A DNA stretch of 64,000 bases from Molanna angustata (GCA_963576475.1 OY754977.1:16936033-17000032), one strand, 5' to 3'. Counted from the first letter of the stretch, positions 1 to 13,499 are shown. Program-made: numbers and translations. Notes: generated by a model from the letters alone, not told the origin.

Positions 1-50
1 TGATTTCCCAGTTCTCCTACAATAAATATTCCAACTTCGTCTCTATGTAT
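1..50 (-). mobile_element. Right end of TIR family 'GAAGTTGGAATATTATAG'
   Basis: The reverse complement reads AGAGACGAAGTTGGAATAT and then GTAGGAGAACTGGGAA. It matches the left ends of the copies at 2180, 40770 and 63270, so this is the terminus of an element whose body lies left of the window. Confidence 0.6.
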
Positions 51-984
51 AATATAGTTTGTGTAGCATTGCACCCCCCTGTTCACGAACTAAGATAAAA
101 ACTATTTATTATTATTTTTAATCTACAAGCAAACAATAAAATTCCGTAACGTATGAAATTGTCATTAATTTTAGTCTGAATCTAATCTCGATCAACATGA
201 GCAGCTTTGCAGTTTCGTCTCACATTAAAGGCACAATTCATAATGTGGGGTGAAACTTATTGCTAAAGTGTGTGAGATGTTATTGTTGCCTATTTTCGAC
301 TACCCGGCTCTTACGAGAAACCTTACCCGGCTCACTCGAAAATGATCATTATAGAAAAGAGTGAGAACACTTTTCTATACCCACAGCTAATACTGAGTTA
401 TAAAAATACGATCTAAAAATTGATATGCAACACAACTTGAAAAGTAAAAAAAAAATAATCTCCTCTTTCATCTGTACCCTCATACCTTAGGTACTTACCT
501 AATATCTGATCGATACCTTACCCAGGAGGAATCCAGTGGTCAAATTCCACCCTCTGATCAATCCAACCTTTCAACTGTATCAATTAAAATTAATCTGTTT
601 TGATCTTGATAAAAAAACACCGATCTGAATAAATCCCCGAATTCAAATTATATAGATACGTTTATAATTAAATTATTTTCCCTCAACTATTTTCACCCAT
701 CAGCGGCTATACTTAAATCTCAGCTCCCGAAATCTTTTGATCAATGAATCGGATTAAATTTATGATGGTATTTTTAAAATACATACACACATAATAATAT
801 GATGAACCTCAAAACGGGATTTGAAAACGAGCGAAAATATCTCGTTTCGAACTTTGTTTTATTTCAATTGTTAACTTTTTCAATGTCCTTAATTAAACTA
901 ATCGGGTCTATTAATTCGAATTTCAAAAGACATCAAACATATTTGATATCATTTATCGGTTTATTCTGTAAAAGAGATGTTTTT

Positions 985-1692
<708 letters not shown>

Positions 1693-2179
1693 AATGCAAC
1701 AAACGCATCATCAAGCTTTCAATTGGGAATAGTTCACCCAACCAGATACTTAACATATCAAAGGATTAGGCTCTGAGGAGGTCTCTATACTACCTAACAA
1801 CCCTACTGATTCCCGAATATTAACGTTTAAAAAATCTTTAACGATTCTACATGTATTCATAATCACCGTTTTTTTTTAATAATTAATATTATCAATATTA
1901 TTATAATTAATAAATTATCTTAATCTCTTATATCTAAATCTATCTAAATCTACCCAAGCTCTGAGCTCCACGTATGTCAAACGGCAATTTATTTCACTTT
2001 AAATTCCCGTTCACCCTGAAACCGCGATCACAGTAAGTCGCCTTATTGACTCTGTCCAATTCTTTTAAAGAGTTGGTAGTAATCCAGATGATCTCAATGT
2101 AAGCTGTCTTCGTGATTGAACATTCTTTTGACACAGTTCTTAAGTGTAGTGTGGAGCCAAGTCGTTCAGAGCCTCAAAA

Positions 2180-2470
2180 ACTTTTAACATCTCAATAGAG
2201 ACGAAGTTGGAATATTATAGGAGAACCAGTATCTTAAGGCACCTACAGGGCCTTCAACCTGTCATCGGCTCGTTAACGTAATAACTTCATGCGCTTGCGC
2301 AACGTTCACCAATTATTATATTCTTGTTGAGTTCCCAGTGAATCCAATTTTTGAAAATAATATATATATTTTAATCATGAAAATCTGTTCGTTTGAAAAT
2401 AAGCTCAAAATACCATCGCCATCTATGAAATGACGAAGAAACTTTTGTAACGCTATCTTTTAAGAAATGT
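2180..2470 (+). mobile_element. Partial TIR element (MITE family X)
   Basis: It starts AACATCTCAATAGAGACGAA, GTTGGAATATTATAGGAG and continues GGCACCTACAGGGCC, then ATGCGCTTGCGCAACGTTC and CACCAATTATT. It shares these blocks with the complete copy at 40795-41091. It continues through TCGTTTGAAAATAAGCTC and CCATCGCCATCTATGAAATG, but no right inverted end was found before the sequence becomes unrecognisable. Confidence 0.6.
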
Positions 2471-2659
2471 GTTTGTTAACAATGAAAGCATCAGTCCTTT
2501 TACATTAAATGAAACATTATTAATTTATTTTTGTAACCAAAAGGCTCTATCTGTACTATGCCAAATATCAATTGAACACGCACCCAATATCAAGTTGCCA
2601 CATTCTGGAGACTGTTCTACCTCCGCTACCACACGTTATGCTTACGGAGACTAATAAAG

Positions 2660-4715
2660 GCCTCTTGCAAATCTCTGAAAGATCAAACGAAGAACATAAG
2701 TGTCCGGAGAACTCTAAAAAATTACACTGTATTTAAAGTGCCAAACAGCAGCACATTCTGGAGACTAATAATATTTTTTATCTTTTCAAATATCCTTACT
2801 GAAAACATTCTGACTGATCTTAATTTTGAGCTCTATTTAATTTGACATCACCCAATTTAGTTTTGTTGAGTTAGTCGTCATGACCATATAGAACATGACC
2901 ATATTTTTATTTGAATTCAAAGGAAATCGAAAATTCTTATGGATTTAATCGCTTTTTATGTTTTACTCATATCTAGTGGTCATAGGTACTTTAAAATTGT
3001 GAAATGACAAGTTAAATCAGTGTTGAAACTACCCCCTTCGCGTGTTCAATTTGACATTTGAGTTGAATCACGGTTCAACTCTTGGTCAAAATTGGGTTCA
3101 GCCTTAGTTCAGTATTTGAATCACGTTTATAAATAACACTGCCAATATTCTACTCCCAATTCTGAGTTAATGCATTTAAATACAATATATATGCTGCGAA
3201 GCCTCAAGTTGGTGTTTTTTTTTTAATTCAATTTTGAAAAACCATGAAAAATGTGCACCTGGCCATACAAAATCTCGCGGATCTTGGCCAGAAACTTTAT
3301 CGATCTGTTATTTCTTTTTGTCGAGAATATATTTCTCTTGAACAAATCGACAGTTGTCTACCTAATCTTTTGGACAAGCTTCCGTTTTAGCTTTTCAAGG
3401 AATTATTGAATGTCAACATTCATCAACAGAAGAGCGATTCAAATAATTGAAGTTTTTGTCGACTTGAGAATAAAGGAGAACCACGATTGAAATAAATTAT
3501 CGGTTTAACGAATGGAGCAGTTAAAACCTAGTAATATTTTAAGTATTGGTGATATATGACTCTTTCCTTACTTTATAAAATATATTTTAGCAGCGGGCTC
3601 TAATAAGTATGTAGGAATATTTTAACAAGTTATATTAGTCTTTTTATTACTTGGCTACCTTGACTAAAGTAATTGTGAGGAATGAAGCAGGCTTTTCGAT
3701 CGTAAATAATGAAGGTCGTGTCATTCAAATATCGTCCACATAAAGGATATCCCAGCTGGATATATCCGTAAAAAAAGGAGATATTTTCGCAAAGGAATGT
3801 ACACAATTTATGTAAAGCCCGGCCTCATTCTCCTATCTTGATATACGTTGGTACAGACATTAAAAGAAAGAATTATGAAGGTTGAGAAATCATAAATCTA
3901 CTTTAAAAATGAAAGACGAAAGTACATTATTTTTTGTATAATAAGTATAGCTAAAACCAAGAAACATTCAAAGTATAAATTCACGTATCTTTTACTGTGG
4001 ATGTGTCGAAATTATTGCTTCCAAATATTCGAAAATTCAACTATTCGAACATTATAAATGTTGTATAAATATAAACTTTTCGGATATTCGAAAATTTTCC
4101 ATATATTATGTAAGTTGGCAAATGATAAAACATTATATATAGTATGAAATATTTTGTTGATAAGGGTACTCAATAATAATCAACTGATAATCCTTTTTCG
4201 CTCTCACGTATTCGAAATTCCTTCTTTCGCTCTCATTTCTTCGACAACCGGGTTTACGCCTATTTATATTATAGTTTTGGTATTTTTTTTTATTTAATGT
4301 AAAAATCGTTTCTCGGGTCTAATTAACTCAAAGGAATAAGCATTTACCTATCGAGTAATTTTTCAAGAATGTAATTTAGACACTAGAGTTGTTAGGTAAA
4401 TTTATGTTAGTCTGAAACTTGCGAGACTAATGATGCGATATAATTAAAGTTGGATTAAAGAGTTCAAAGAAATATCGTTCCTGTCGCCTGGAGATTTAGA
4501 GGAGTCTTTTGGAATTCCCTTATTTGTTGGGTTAGACCTACCATCACTCGTCTACTCCGTGGGCGTATGGAACCTTAGTTGTTAATCTTCAACTCCTTTA
4601 AAACTAGCTACTGTACTCGTAGTTTCATGGAAGATTCTGGAAACAATCACAACGAATTGATTTTAACCACATAAGACATCGGTGTGTTTATTTTGATTAA
4701 ATAATTTAAGATATT
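2660..4715. other. No gene seen; AT-rich decayed sequence
   Basis: No long open frame, splice-flanked coding segment or complete repeat was recognised. A block ACATTCTGGAGACTAATAA near 2750 echoes CATTCTGGAGACTGTT at 2600 and CATTCTGGAGACTAATGAA at 28140, which suggests an unclassified repeat. Confidence 0.5.
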
Positions 4716-4728
4716 GATGTCTTTACGA

Positions 4729-5000
4729 CTAAGAGCGGTGATAGCCCAACGGTAAGGTCGTTGCCTCACATGTGTGAGGTCGACGGTTCAAATCCGGGCG
4801 GGGCACGCACCTCTAATCTATGTGCGGATTTATATCACTAGCTAAGTGTAGCCATGATCCAATTTGTCTGGTTCCCCTTTCTAAGGGTTGCGAAGGTCAG
4901 ATGGCAGTCGCTTCAATGTAATAACCAGACTCGCCAATTCCAGGATCATGGTCAAAGCGTACCTCGATAGAAACGGGACAAAAGCGCTAAGGGGAAAGAA
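4729..5000 (+). mobile_element. Lepidopteran tRNA-derived SINE with 13 bp TSD
   Basis: The head carries tRNA-like promoter boxes: an A box (TGATAGCCCAACGGTAAGG) and a B box (GACGGTTCAAATCCGGG). It is followed by the body GGTTGCGAAGGTCAGATGGC and AGTCGCTTC that I recognise from lepidopteran SINEs. The 3' part ends GGGGAAAGAA. It is flanked by a perfect 13 bp duplication GATGTCTTTACGA at 4716-4728 and 5001-5013, and so inserted into the LINE fragment that resumes at 5001. It is not a functional tRNA gene: there is no complete cloverleaf with an acceptor stem. Confidence 0.85.
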
Positions 5001-5690
5001 GATGTCTTTACGATGGATAGGAACACCCGTCGCAAGAACATCTTGTTACCGTTTAAATTATGATACCCTTGAATCCAGAAGAACCTTATTCGACCAATTA
5101 ATGCTTCATAAAATTTTGAACGATACTATTGACTCGCCTGAGCTTGTCAGTTTTGTGAATTTTCGGATCCTGGGAAGGTCAGTTCGCCAGTCAAACATCT
5201 TACATGTTCCACACTGTAGAACTGATTTGTGGATGAATGCTACGATCCCACGCATCATCCGTAGATTTAATGCATTATTTTCGATGCAGACTAATATTTT
5301 TGACTCACCTGCTAATCAGTTTCGCCGCGAGGTAATGCGTGTGATTTGCGACAGTGAATAGTGGTTTCGAGTTATTCAGCATTATTTCTGTTTTTGTACA
5401 TATGTAGGCATATGAGATTTGCTCTCCCTGTCCTTCCTTTCCCTCTCCCTATTTCCTATTCCCACTTTTTATATCCAAATATGTTTTGCTTTGTATGTGT
5501 TTTAATATTATTTTCTTTTTTAATATGTAGGTACCTACATACCGGTCTGTGCTATTTGATTTATTTAAATAATTGTGGAAACTGTCTTGACAGTATTTTT
5601 ACTGATTAAGTGTTCTTATATGTTGATTTTATGTTTACTGCTGTATGTTTTCCAAATGAAAATAAAAATATAAATAAAATTGCACTAGGA
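5001..5690 (+). pseudogene. LINE ORF2 C-terminus and 3' UTR
   Basis: An open stretch from about 5001 to a TAG at 5359-5361 encodes SLRWIGTPVARTSCYRLNYD, LESRRTLFDQLMLHKILND, TIDSPELVSFVNFRILGRS and FHVPHCRT-like LHVPHCRTDLWMNATIPRI. This is the C-terminal region after the RT domain of CR1/Jockey-like LINEs. The same module occurs in the fragment at 28985-29792 (LSDRRIIFDLITLHKMVH and following). A 3' UTR follows and ends in an A-rich tail near 5655-5680. The sequence before 4716 should continue the same fragment across the SINE, but it contains stops. It is a dead fragment; the SINE start codon joined to it is coincidental. Confidence 0.75.
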
Positions 5691-6573
5691 CGAAGTCAGT
5701 AACCGGAGTTGAAAATTGGCGACAGTAATTTTGTAAGATGTACTCTTATATGGAGAAACGTTCTAGAACCGGAGTGGTCATTGACCCGGCACTTACTCAT
5801 TCGACCACCAACCAGGGGGTATAAAAAGCGATGCAATGCTCGAAACCCCACCGTAGTTTCCAACATCTACCGCGAAGAATTATCTTTCTTAGTTGACCAA
5901 ATTATAATTGTGTATTTTTCTTTATTAATATTAAAGTTTTTATTTTGTGATTGTAAACCGTGGATCTGTGAAAATAGGTTCGTACAATTTCAAATTTACC
6001 ACTATATATCAAATTCATATTTCATATAAAACAGATTTTTGTTTTTATCACATGCCGTTGCCGAAATTTGTAATACCTACGCTCAAAGGACAATTAATGT
6101 ATTTGAATTTATTTATTTATATATTTAAAAAAATAATTTAATAATAACAAATCAAGATATAATTCACAGGTAATAATATTTTTACAATTAAAACGAAAGA
6201 ATCCAAAGTAAGAGTGAAATTTGAGGCAAATCGCAACCAAAAACCCGTAAAGAAAAATTCAATTATGAAGAATAAAACATTTTTCTTTCATTAATGTGAA
6301 TTTGTTACTGCAATATCGAAAATTCTACGCACAGAAGCTTTCTTACTTTAAGTTAAAATTAATCACTAAGTCACGGCGCGACACTTTAAACAGTCGAGTC
6401 AAAATATATTCCCACATTGATAGATGTTCTTAATCTTTAATCGTAATGATTATACAATAGTCAAAAGCTATTGAATTATTTATTATCTGGTGTTGTTCAG
6501 TTGAACAAATGGGCGTAAACGCCCAGAGGTAGATTCGAATCAAGAGCGACTTCAAAATTTAATAATAATGAAC
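5691..6573. other. Intergenic/intronic, includes TATA-box block
   Basis: No gene was recognised. A conspicuous TATAAAAAG at 5820-5828 sits inside GGGGGTATAAAAAGCGATGC, followed by a GC-rich stretch and CATCTACCGCGAAGAA. This resembles the promoter half of an LTR, but no matching second LTR or TG...CA ends could be set. Confidence 0.4.
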
Positions 6574-6587
6574 GACAAGAGGGGTGA
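6574..6587. repeat. Left target-site duplication of full-length LINE
   Basis: GACAAGAGGGGTGA is identical to 12331-12344, immediately after the poly(A) tail. It defines the exact 5' boundary of the LINE and shows that the 5' end is not truncated relative to the insertion event. Confidence 0.93.
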
Positions 6588-7052
6588 GAGTGTCGAGGCA
6601 TCGGACGGACGCGCTGTGTATTGAATTCTCGCTGTTATATTTTGTTATTTTTGGTTAAAAAAAATAGTTTTCATACTTGAATTAAGTATTTTTTTCTTAA
6701 TTTATTGTGTTCTTCCTTAATTTCAATAATATCTTTATTATTTTTGTTTAATTTTGGTAAATTAAGTGTGTTTTTTGGTTATTTTTTTTCTGTTGTTTCG
6801 CCGTGGTGGGTAAGTATTACTTTTTCACTTTTAGTAGCACTAAGCGGTACGGTACATACCTACCTGTAGCGGGCGGACTCGGTAAGGTGTATCATTACTC
6901 CATTTTTCACTCAGTAAATATATAATTTATTATTAAAACTTTGCGGTTTCTCGTATTTGTGTAAATATTATTAAACCTTTTGTTTATTGCATTACAATTT
7001 ATTTTCGTTTTCTTTTGATTATTTCAATTATATTTTGTTTATAAAATAAGCC

Positions 7053-8360
7053 ATGATGTTGGGGGAGACTAAGGACCCCCCTGATCCTCCTGTTCCTCCA
7101 TTACCCCCAGACAAGCTTCCTACAGTGGAAATTATAGCTGGACGGCGTAGAGAGCGTTCACCTCTTTCGCCACCAATTCCTCATTCTTCTCAAAGTGCGA
7201 AACGTCACAAGTCTCAAACAGAAGGATACGTTTCCATACAAAAACCACTATATACAGCAAGAGACATGGGACCTTTCATAACCCATGTACAATGTAAAAA
7301 AAATGAAGGTGAAAATGGAACGTCAATACACCCCATTTTATTCGGCAAGGCATTAGTCCGCCACAATATAAAAAACATAATTCAGGGAGGGATCAAATCT
7401 TTAGGTCGTAATACAATAATAGTATAGTTTACTACAATGAAAGCTGCTAACGATTTTTCAGTATGTTCTCTAACTGAAGATTATAACATATATATTCCGA
7501 CATACAATGTCACTAGAATGGGTGTAATTAAAGGTATCCCTGTCGACTTGTCAGATGATGACTTAATACATGATATCTCAACTCCGGAGGGATGCGGTAG
7601 TGTGATTAGAGTTAGAAGACTTAATTTTAAAGATAAAAAATCGGAAACTCCGAGATGGATTCCATCTCAATCTGTGGTAATTACGGTAGAGGGACAACGT
7701 CTACCACCTCATATTTATTTAAACTATAACAGAATATCAGTAGATACGTATGTATACCCGACTGTGCAGTGCTTTAGGTGCTGCAGATTTGGGCATGTTA
7801 AAACAGCTTGTCGTTCGAAGCCAAGGTGCTTTAGATGTACAGAGGAACATGTGGGCGAAGAATGCAACTCTAATACGAACCCAACTTGTGTAAACTGCGG
7901 TGGTCTGCATACAGCCACGAACGTCTCTTGCCCAGTATTTTTACGAGAAAAAAATATTAAATATCTCATGGCGGAAAAAAGTATATCATACGCTGAAGCT
8001 TCAAAACAAACTCCAAGAGCCAAAACATCTTTCGCAGACAAAACTCAAACCTCAGTCCCTTCTTTCAACTCTTCATCTTCAACAGTAAAGACATTTTCAT
8101 CTCCACTTAATTTTCAATATGGAAATACCTCACAAAGAAAAACAGTCTTCAAATTTAAAACTCCTGTAGCCAGTAGGGTAACTTCCTCATTGGAAAGAGC
8201 CCCAAAGGAATTACTGATATCTCCACATGGAGAACAAATGTACTCAAACACAAATAATGGCGTAGCCCTTGGTGGAAACGAAAACTCTAACATTAATCTA
8301 GATTTAGCATTACAAGCATTAATATCAGTCATTAACAAATTAAATTCAGTATTAAAATAA
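7053..8360 (+). pseudogene. LINE ORF1, Gag-like zinc-knuckle protein, one stop
   Basis: A 435-codon frame starts at ATG 7053 and ends at TAA 8358-8360. It is cut by a single in-frame TAG at 7425-7427; the frame is otherwise open and continues in the same phase from 7428. The N-terminus is proline-rich (PPDPPVPPLPP) with a basic patch. The middle holds the conserved YIPTYNVTRMGVIKGIP block of insect LINE ORF1 proteins. From about residue 240 come three cysteine-histidine knuckles (CFRCCRFGHVKTAC, CFRCTEEHVGEEC, CVNCGGLHTATNVSC). The tail is serine/threonine-rich. ORF1 proteins coat the element RNA. A start at 7437 would give a 307-residue product that keeps the knuckles but lacks the N-terminus. 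Confidence 0.88.
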
Positions 8361-8382
8361 CAAAATAACTCACCGTACAACG

Positions 8383-11300
8383 TTGCCGATACAAATGAAA
8401 ACTATAGCACTAACTATAATAAAAATGGCCTCGAAAGCGATAAAGCCACGACTTCTACAGTGGAACTGTAGATCTATCACCAAAAATAAGACTAATTTAA
8501 CCAACTTGTTTCACTCGGAGGCGATCTCTGTGGCTGCCCTCTCCGAGGTGTGGCTACAGCCTTCGTCGACATTCAGTGTCAGCGGTTATATTTGTCATCG
8601 ATGCGATCGTAATGATGGGTGGGGTGGAGCAGCCTTACTCATCAATCGAATTATCCCACACTCAAGAATAAACATTACCCCTCCAGATGATGCTGTTCAA
8701 ATTTGTGGCGTCATTCTTCATGATCTCACAGTGATATCGATATACCTACTGCAAACCCACTTACAAATTTAATATATCCTGGTGGTCGAATCTTGTGTCC
8801 TCCCTAATATCCCCTATTATTATCATGGGAGATTTTAATGCGCACTCCACTTTATGGGGATGCGACGCAAATGATAGAAACGGAAAAGATGTCATGGATA
8901 TTTTTCTGGATAACTCATATCTTTGTCTACTCAATAACGGTACTGCAACTAGGTTTCCATATCCGAACCAGAAAAAAAGCGCCGTAGACTTAACATTTTG
9001 TTCTCCTAATCTGGCTTCAACTCTTTCTTGGCGGGTTTTGGAGGATACTAATGGAAGTGATCATTTTCCAATCATCATAGAAAACTTTCAATTTTTCCAT
9101 AATGTTATTAACAACGCTAGACCACGTTTTAGAATAAATTCACCTAAGGCAAATATTCACAATTTTGTTGAACAATTGGATTCCTTGGTAGATGACTCTT
9201 CGGCTTCTCCTAACTGGGCTTTGAACGATTGTAGGAGTGCGTATAACGTGATGGTGGATTCTATGACAACTTTGGCTAAAAAACACGTTCCTTTCAATTC
9301 GACTTCTGTAAGAAAAAAACCCCTTCCAGCTCCCTGGTGGGATTCTAAGTGTTCAGAAGCTATTCTTAATAGGAAAAAAGCCCTTAAACTCTACACGAAA
9401 AATATATCTATAGAAAACTTAATTAAATATAAACATGTAGAAGCCCAAACAAAAAGATTGCTAAAAAACAAAAAAAAAGCTGGTTGGAACTCGTTTTGTA
9501 ATAATCTCTCACCCGAAAACTCTTTAAAAACAGTTTGGGATATGGTGAGGAAATACAGACTTTCCTACAATTCTCCCAACCGAATACCATCTTTGAAATC
9601 TTCTTGGATCTTCGAATTTATGGATAACTTGGCACCCCCATACGTCCCGTCTTTGCCAGAAAAGGGGATTGTCTATGACAATTGTCCTTCTAACAACCTA
9701 AATAATCCATTTACTCTATCAGAACTTAATTTCGTTTTGGGGGGACTGAATGACTCGTCACCGGGTCCGGACAACATTCCATATTCATTTATAAAATTTT
9801 CAAGTCCAAAATTCCAGGCATTCTTTCTAAATCTTTTGAATCAAATATTCAATTCAGGATCCTTACCAGAGAGTTGGAGGGTGCAATATGTGGTACCAAT
9901 AGTTAAGCCTCAAAAAGATCCTAATTTGGCATCATCTTACAGGCCTATATCACTATCGTCTTGCTTGGCTAAGATTATGGAGAATTTGATAAAAAATTGA
10001 TTATGTTGGTTTTTGGAAAATAGGCAACACCTTGGAAGATACCAATTTGGTTTCCGTAAGGACAAAAGCACTCGAGATGCATTGAGCATTTTGGCTACAG
10101 ATATAAGAATCACATTTGCGAAAAAACAGTGTTTGGTGGCGGCATTTTTGGACATAGCAGGCGCCTACGACCATGTCCACATTCCAACCTTGATATCCAA
10201 AATGTGTAAACTTTTGATACCATCTAAATTAATAACGATGGTCTCAAAATTACTAAGTGAGCGTTCCCTAATCTTTCTGTTTGACGGTAAAGAGTGTGGT
10301 TCGCGCAAGGTATTCATGGGCCTTCCTCAGGGGTCAGTTCTGAGTCCTGTATTGTATGCCGTTTACACTTACGATCTAGAAAATATTTTTTATAACAAAG
10401 CGCACGTAATACAGTATGCGGATGATCTTACAGTCTATACTATAGGAAATGATCCCATTGAGGTAGCTCGAGACTTACAAAACTCGCTTGTCTTATTAGA
10501 AAACTGGCTTGTTGAGAATAATCTTTCAGTCTCCCCAGAAAAATCTAACGTGGTAAACTTTACAAACAAAAGAAAAGTCCCAGAAATTTCAATTAAGCTT
10601 GGCAACCATCCTATCCCCATACAAACAGATGTTAGGTTTTTGGGTGTTATATTCCACCATAAATTACTGTGGAATTCGCATATCGATAAAATTGTAGAGA
10701 GATGTAACAAGGCATATAATCTTATGAAAACAACTACCGGTGTCTGGTGGGGGTCCCATCCCAAAACTTTAAAACTATTATATAATGCTCTTGTTAGGTC
10801 ACTTATGGATTATGGATCCGTAATAATCGAACCACTCCCACAATACCTAAAGCAAAAGTTAGATCGTATCCAATATAAGTGCCTACGATTAATCACTGGT
10901 TGCATGCAATCTACACCGTCAAATGTACTTCAGGTGGAATCTGTAGAAACACCTCTTTCCATCCATAGACAATTTTTAAGTGATAAATATTTTCTACTTA
11001 TGTTTTCCCTTAAATCACATCCTCTTATCTCAAAGATCAAAATGCTTCACGAACTAACGTTCTCTTCTCTCAACCTCAAAAAAAAGTGCTCTCTGATAGT
11101 AAGTTACGAAAAACTATCTCATAAGGTTCTGTCCATCTCAAGAACGTACTCTTCTCCAGTTTACGAAACATCCTACGAATCACTTATCATGGTGCCAGAG
11201 ATTGAACTAAATGAAGAGTGGAGGAAATATAATTACGCCTCTAGTAACCCAGAAATTTTGAATCAGCTTTTTAACTCATTTGTTTCTAACTATGATGGCT

Positions 11301-12172
11301 TCAATTTGATTTACACTGATGGTTCTAAATCCGTTAACTCCCAATACGTGGGTTGCGCCTTCCTGAACACTACCCTACAAATACAGGAAACATTTAGTCT
11401 GCCTACAGATGCCTCTATTTTCACAGCTGAGTGCACCGCTCTACTGGAAGCACTAATCCATATCTATAATGAGCGCCTCCAAAATTCTATAGTCTTTACA
11501 GATTCCCTCAGCTGCCTCCTAAAGCTGAAGACCTCAATGCTTTTAGGAAGAGCGAATTATCTTTCTCTTAAAATAAAATTTCAACTATATTTATTACATA
11601 AAAATAATCAACGTGTCATTTTAGCGTGGATTCCAGGTCATAGCGGAATCCAAGGAAACGAAGCAGTAGATTCGTTGGCGAAGAGTGCTTGTACCTCAAG
11701 TGTCCATAAACGTAATAAAATTCCATATACAGATATTCTCCCAAAAATAAAATCCGAGGAAAGATCGGAATGGCAAGCGTTCTGGACCAAGTCAGCTGCC
11801 GAACGAGGAAAACAATATGCTGCAATCCAGCCAAGGATTCCCTTAGAACCGTGGTTTAGCAATTATCGGTTACCTAGAAAGGAAATCACGCTGATATGTC
11901 GCTTGAGGTCGGGTCATACAACTTGTCCAGCGCATTTATATAAAATTAATTTACGTGATTCTCCGAGTTGTGTCTGTGGCGCGGAAACAAGTGACATTGA
12001 CCATGTTTTTTTCAGTTGCCCATCTATACGAGATATTGACCGCTTCTTGGCAACTTTGGTATCGAAGGGTGTTGTTTTGCCTACAAAGATGTCAGTTTTG
12101 CTATATAACCCGACAATAGATGTTATTCGAGTGGTGTGTGCCTTTGCAAAGAACAATAATTTGTATATTTGA
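8383..12172 (+). pseudogene. LINE ORF2, endonuclease-RT-RNase H polyprotein
   Basis: ORF2 starts 22 bases after the ORF1 stop at ATG 8383 (or 8413) and ends at 12172. The APE endonuclease is shown by LLQWNCRSI, SEVWLQ, IIIMGDFNAHSTLWG and GSDHFPI. The reverse transcriptase is shown by PIVKPQKDP, SYRPISL, GFRKDKSTRDA, LPQGSVLSPVLY and the catalytic QYADDLTVY near 10411. RNase H is shown by IYTDGSK, TAECTALLEAL, FTDSLSCL and WIPGHSGIQGNEAVDSLA. A CRLRSGHTTC...CVCGAETSDIDHVFFSC zinc motif closes the protein. There are two lesions. A frameshift near 8745-8750 (one extra base, judged from where the frames meet) separates the EN halves. A TGA at 9998-10000 lies inside RT; it could derive from CGA by C-to-T change. 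The rest is open, consistent with recent loss of function. Confidence 0.92.
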
Positions 12173-12284
12173 TTAATTTTTATTTTTACTCGAAAGAGAT
12201 TTGTGTTTTAATTTGTAACGCTAGAATGATTTGTATAACATAAAACTTGAAACTGGCTAAGAACGTCACCGGGTGACGAAAGCC

Positions 12285-12288
<4 letters not shown>

Positions 12289-12330
<42 letters not shown>
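12289..12330 (+). repeat. LINE poly(A) tail, about 42 A
   Basis: An uninterrupted A run lies between the LINE 3' UTR (ending AAAGCCATT) and the right target duplication. Such a run is expected to erode quickly, so its purity supports a young insertion. Confidence 0.9.
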
Positions 12331-12332
<2 letters not shown>

Positions 12333-12344
12333 CAAGAGGGGTGA
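12331..12344. repeat. Right target-site duplication of full-length LINE
   Basis: A perfect second copy of the 14 bp GACAAGAGGGGTGA found at 6574-6587. Confidence 0.93.
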
Positions 12345-13490
12345 ACACGAAAAACCAGCAAACCCACGAAAACCCTAATGAGATATCAACCATGTATCCA
12401 CGTAGTATATACACTATCAAAGAAAATGAATCATTAATTCGGAATATAACGACAGAAAATTACTCGGCAGCTTTGTGTAAACATCATTTTTGAAAGAAAG
12501 GATATGATGAGATATAGCATAGAGATGTTTCACTAATTGGAATGATAAAAGGAGATTCATGTTAAATTTGCGTCGGTGTTGTGATCATTTATACTTTCAA
12601 AGGACGAATCAGACATATTGTGAATCAACAAACCTACCTTTTAGTCAAAATATAATTTACCATAGCAAATTACTAAGTCTCTCTTTAGTTTCCTTTTTTG
12701 CACACATTAAATAAAAGAAAATTCAAGAAAGAAATCTTAATTAATAAGAAATTATAAATATATTCTTCCGATAGAATTTCCTGGTTATTGATATAAGGTT
12801 CTAATCGTTGTCTTTTGAGAGAAAGTATTGATTATTTTTTTCTCTAAATATATTATTAATATAAAATAATTCTTCTGACAATGTGCCTAGCACCAATCGC
12901 GAACGAACATCAAGTGTTTCTTTATTTTATAATTATAATATATCTACATATAATGGAGTTCTATCAAGAATCAATTGTCGATCGACAAATTAAACTTCTT
13001 TACTTTACCGCACAAATGTGCAGTTGCCCCTCAATTCCAGTCAACTGCACCTTGCAAGACCTTATTATGGTAAGTAGCGGTTGTACTCAACAATAAATAA
13101 AATTGCAGCATTCAAGATATATGTAACTATAAGGTATTTTTCATGGGTTCAGTAAACGCTATTTTGTCACACTATAAAGATGTTCACTGGATAACTAGTC
13201 TTGTCATTAAATTATACCAGACTTTGAAAACAATATTTTTTTAGATAATTCATAAATTTACGCTGTGTTAAATAAATATATTTTAATACTTGGGGTGCTG
13301 GTTGAATGATGAGCGGAACCCAGATTCCGAAATGAAGAACAGATTTAAGGTGGCGAGATCCAACTTCTACAAAATGCAAAAAATGCTGTGTATACTGAGA
13401 TTTAAACCTATATTTAAACATACGTGTTGCCATGACTGTTGTATGAAGTGGATGGTTGGACTTTCAAAATCTCAACATTAAATACTTAAT
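12345..13490. other. No gene recognised
   Basis: AT-rich sequence with short open frames and no recognised domain. Nothing supports a gene. Confidence 0.5.
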
Positions 13491-13499
13491 TAGGTACTT

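Larger units (their letters stand above)
6588..12330 (+). mobile_element. Full-length LINE (I/Jockey-type, with RNase H)
   Basis: This is a complete non-LTR retrotransposon of 5743 bp. It is flanked by a perfect 14 bp target duplication GACAAGAGGGGTGA (6574-6587 and 12331-12344) and ends in an uninterrupted run of about 42 A. Order: 5' UTR (6588-7052), ORF1 with nucleic-acid-binding CCHC knuckles, ORF2 with APE endonuclease, reverse transcriptase, RNase H and a C-terminal zinc motif, then a 3' UTR of about 116 bp. The RNase H domain after the RT points to an I-like or related clade rather than to standard Jockey or CR1. The perfect duplication and long A-tail indicate a recent insertion. It is defective as written: one nonsense codon in ORF1, and one frameshift and one nonsense codon in ORF2. 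Confidence 0.93.

Noticed and set aside
4733..4805. tRNA gene
   Set aside because: A and B boxes are present, but the segment is the head of a SINE with target duplications and lacks a complete paired acceptor stem. The same reasoning applies at 31000, 39700, 41200, 46960 and 60780.
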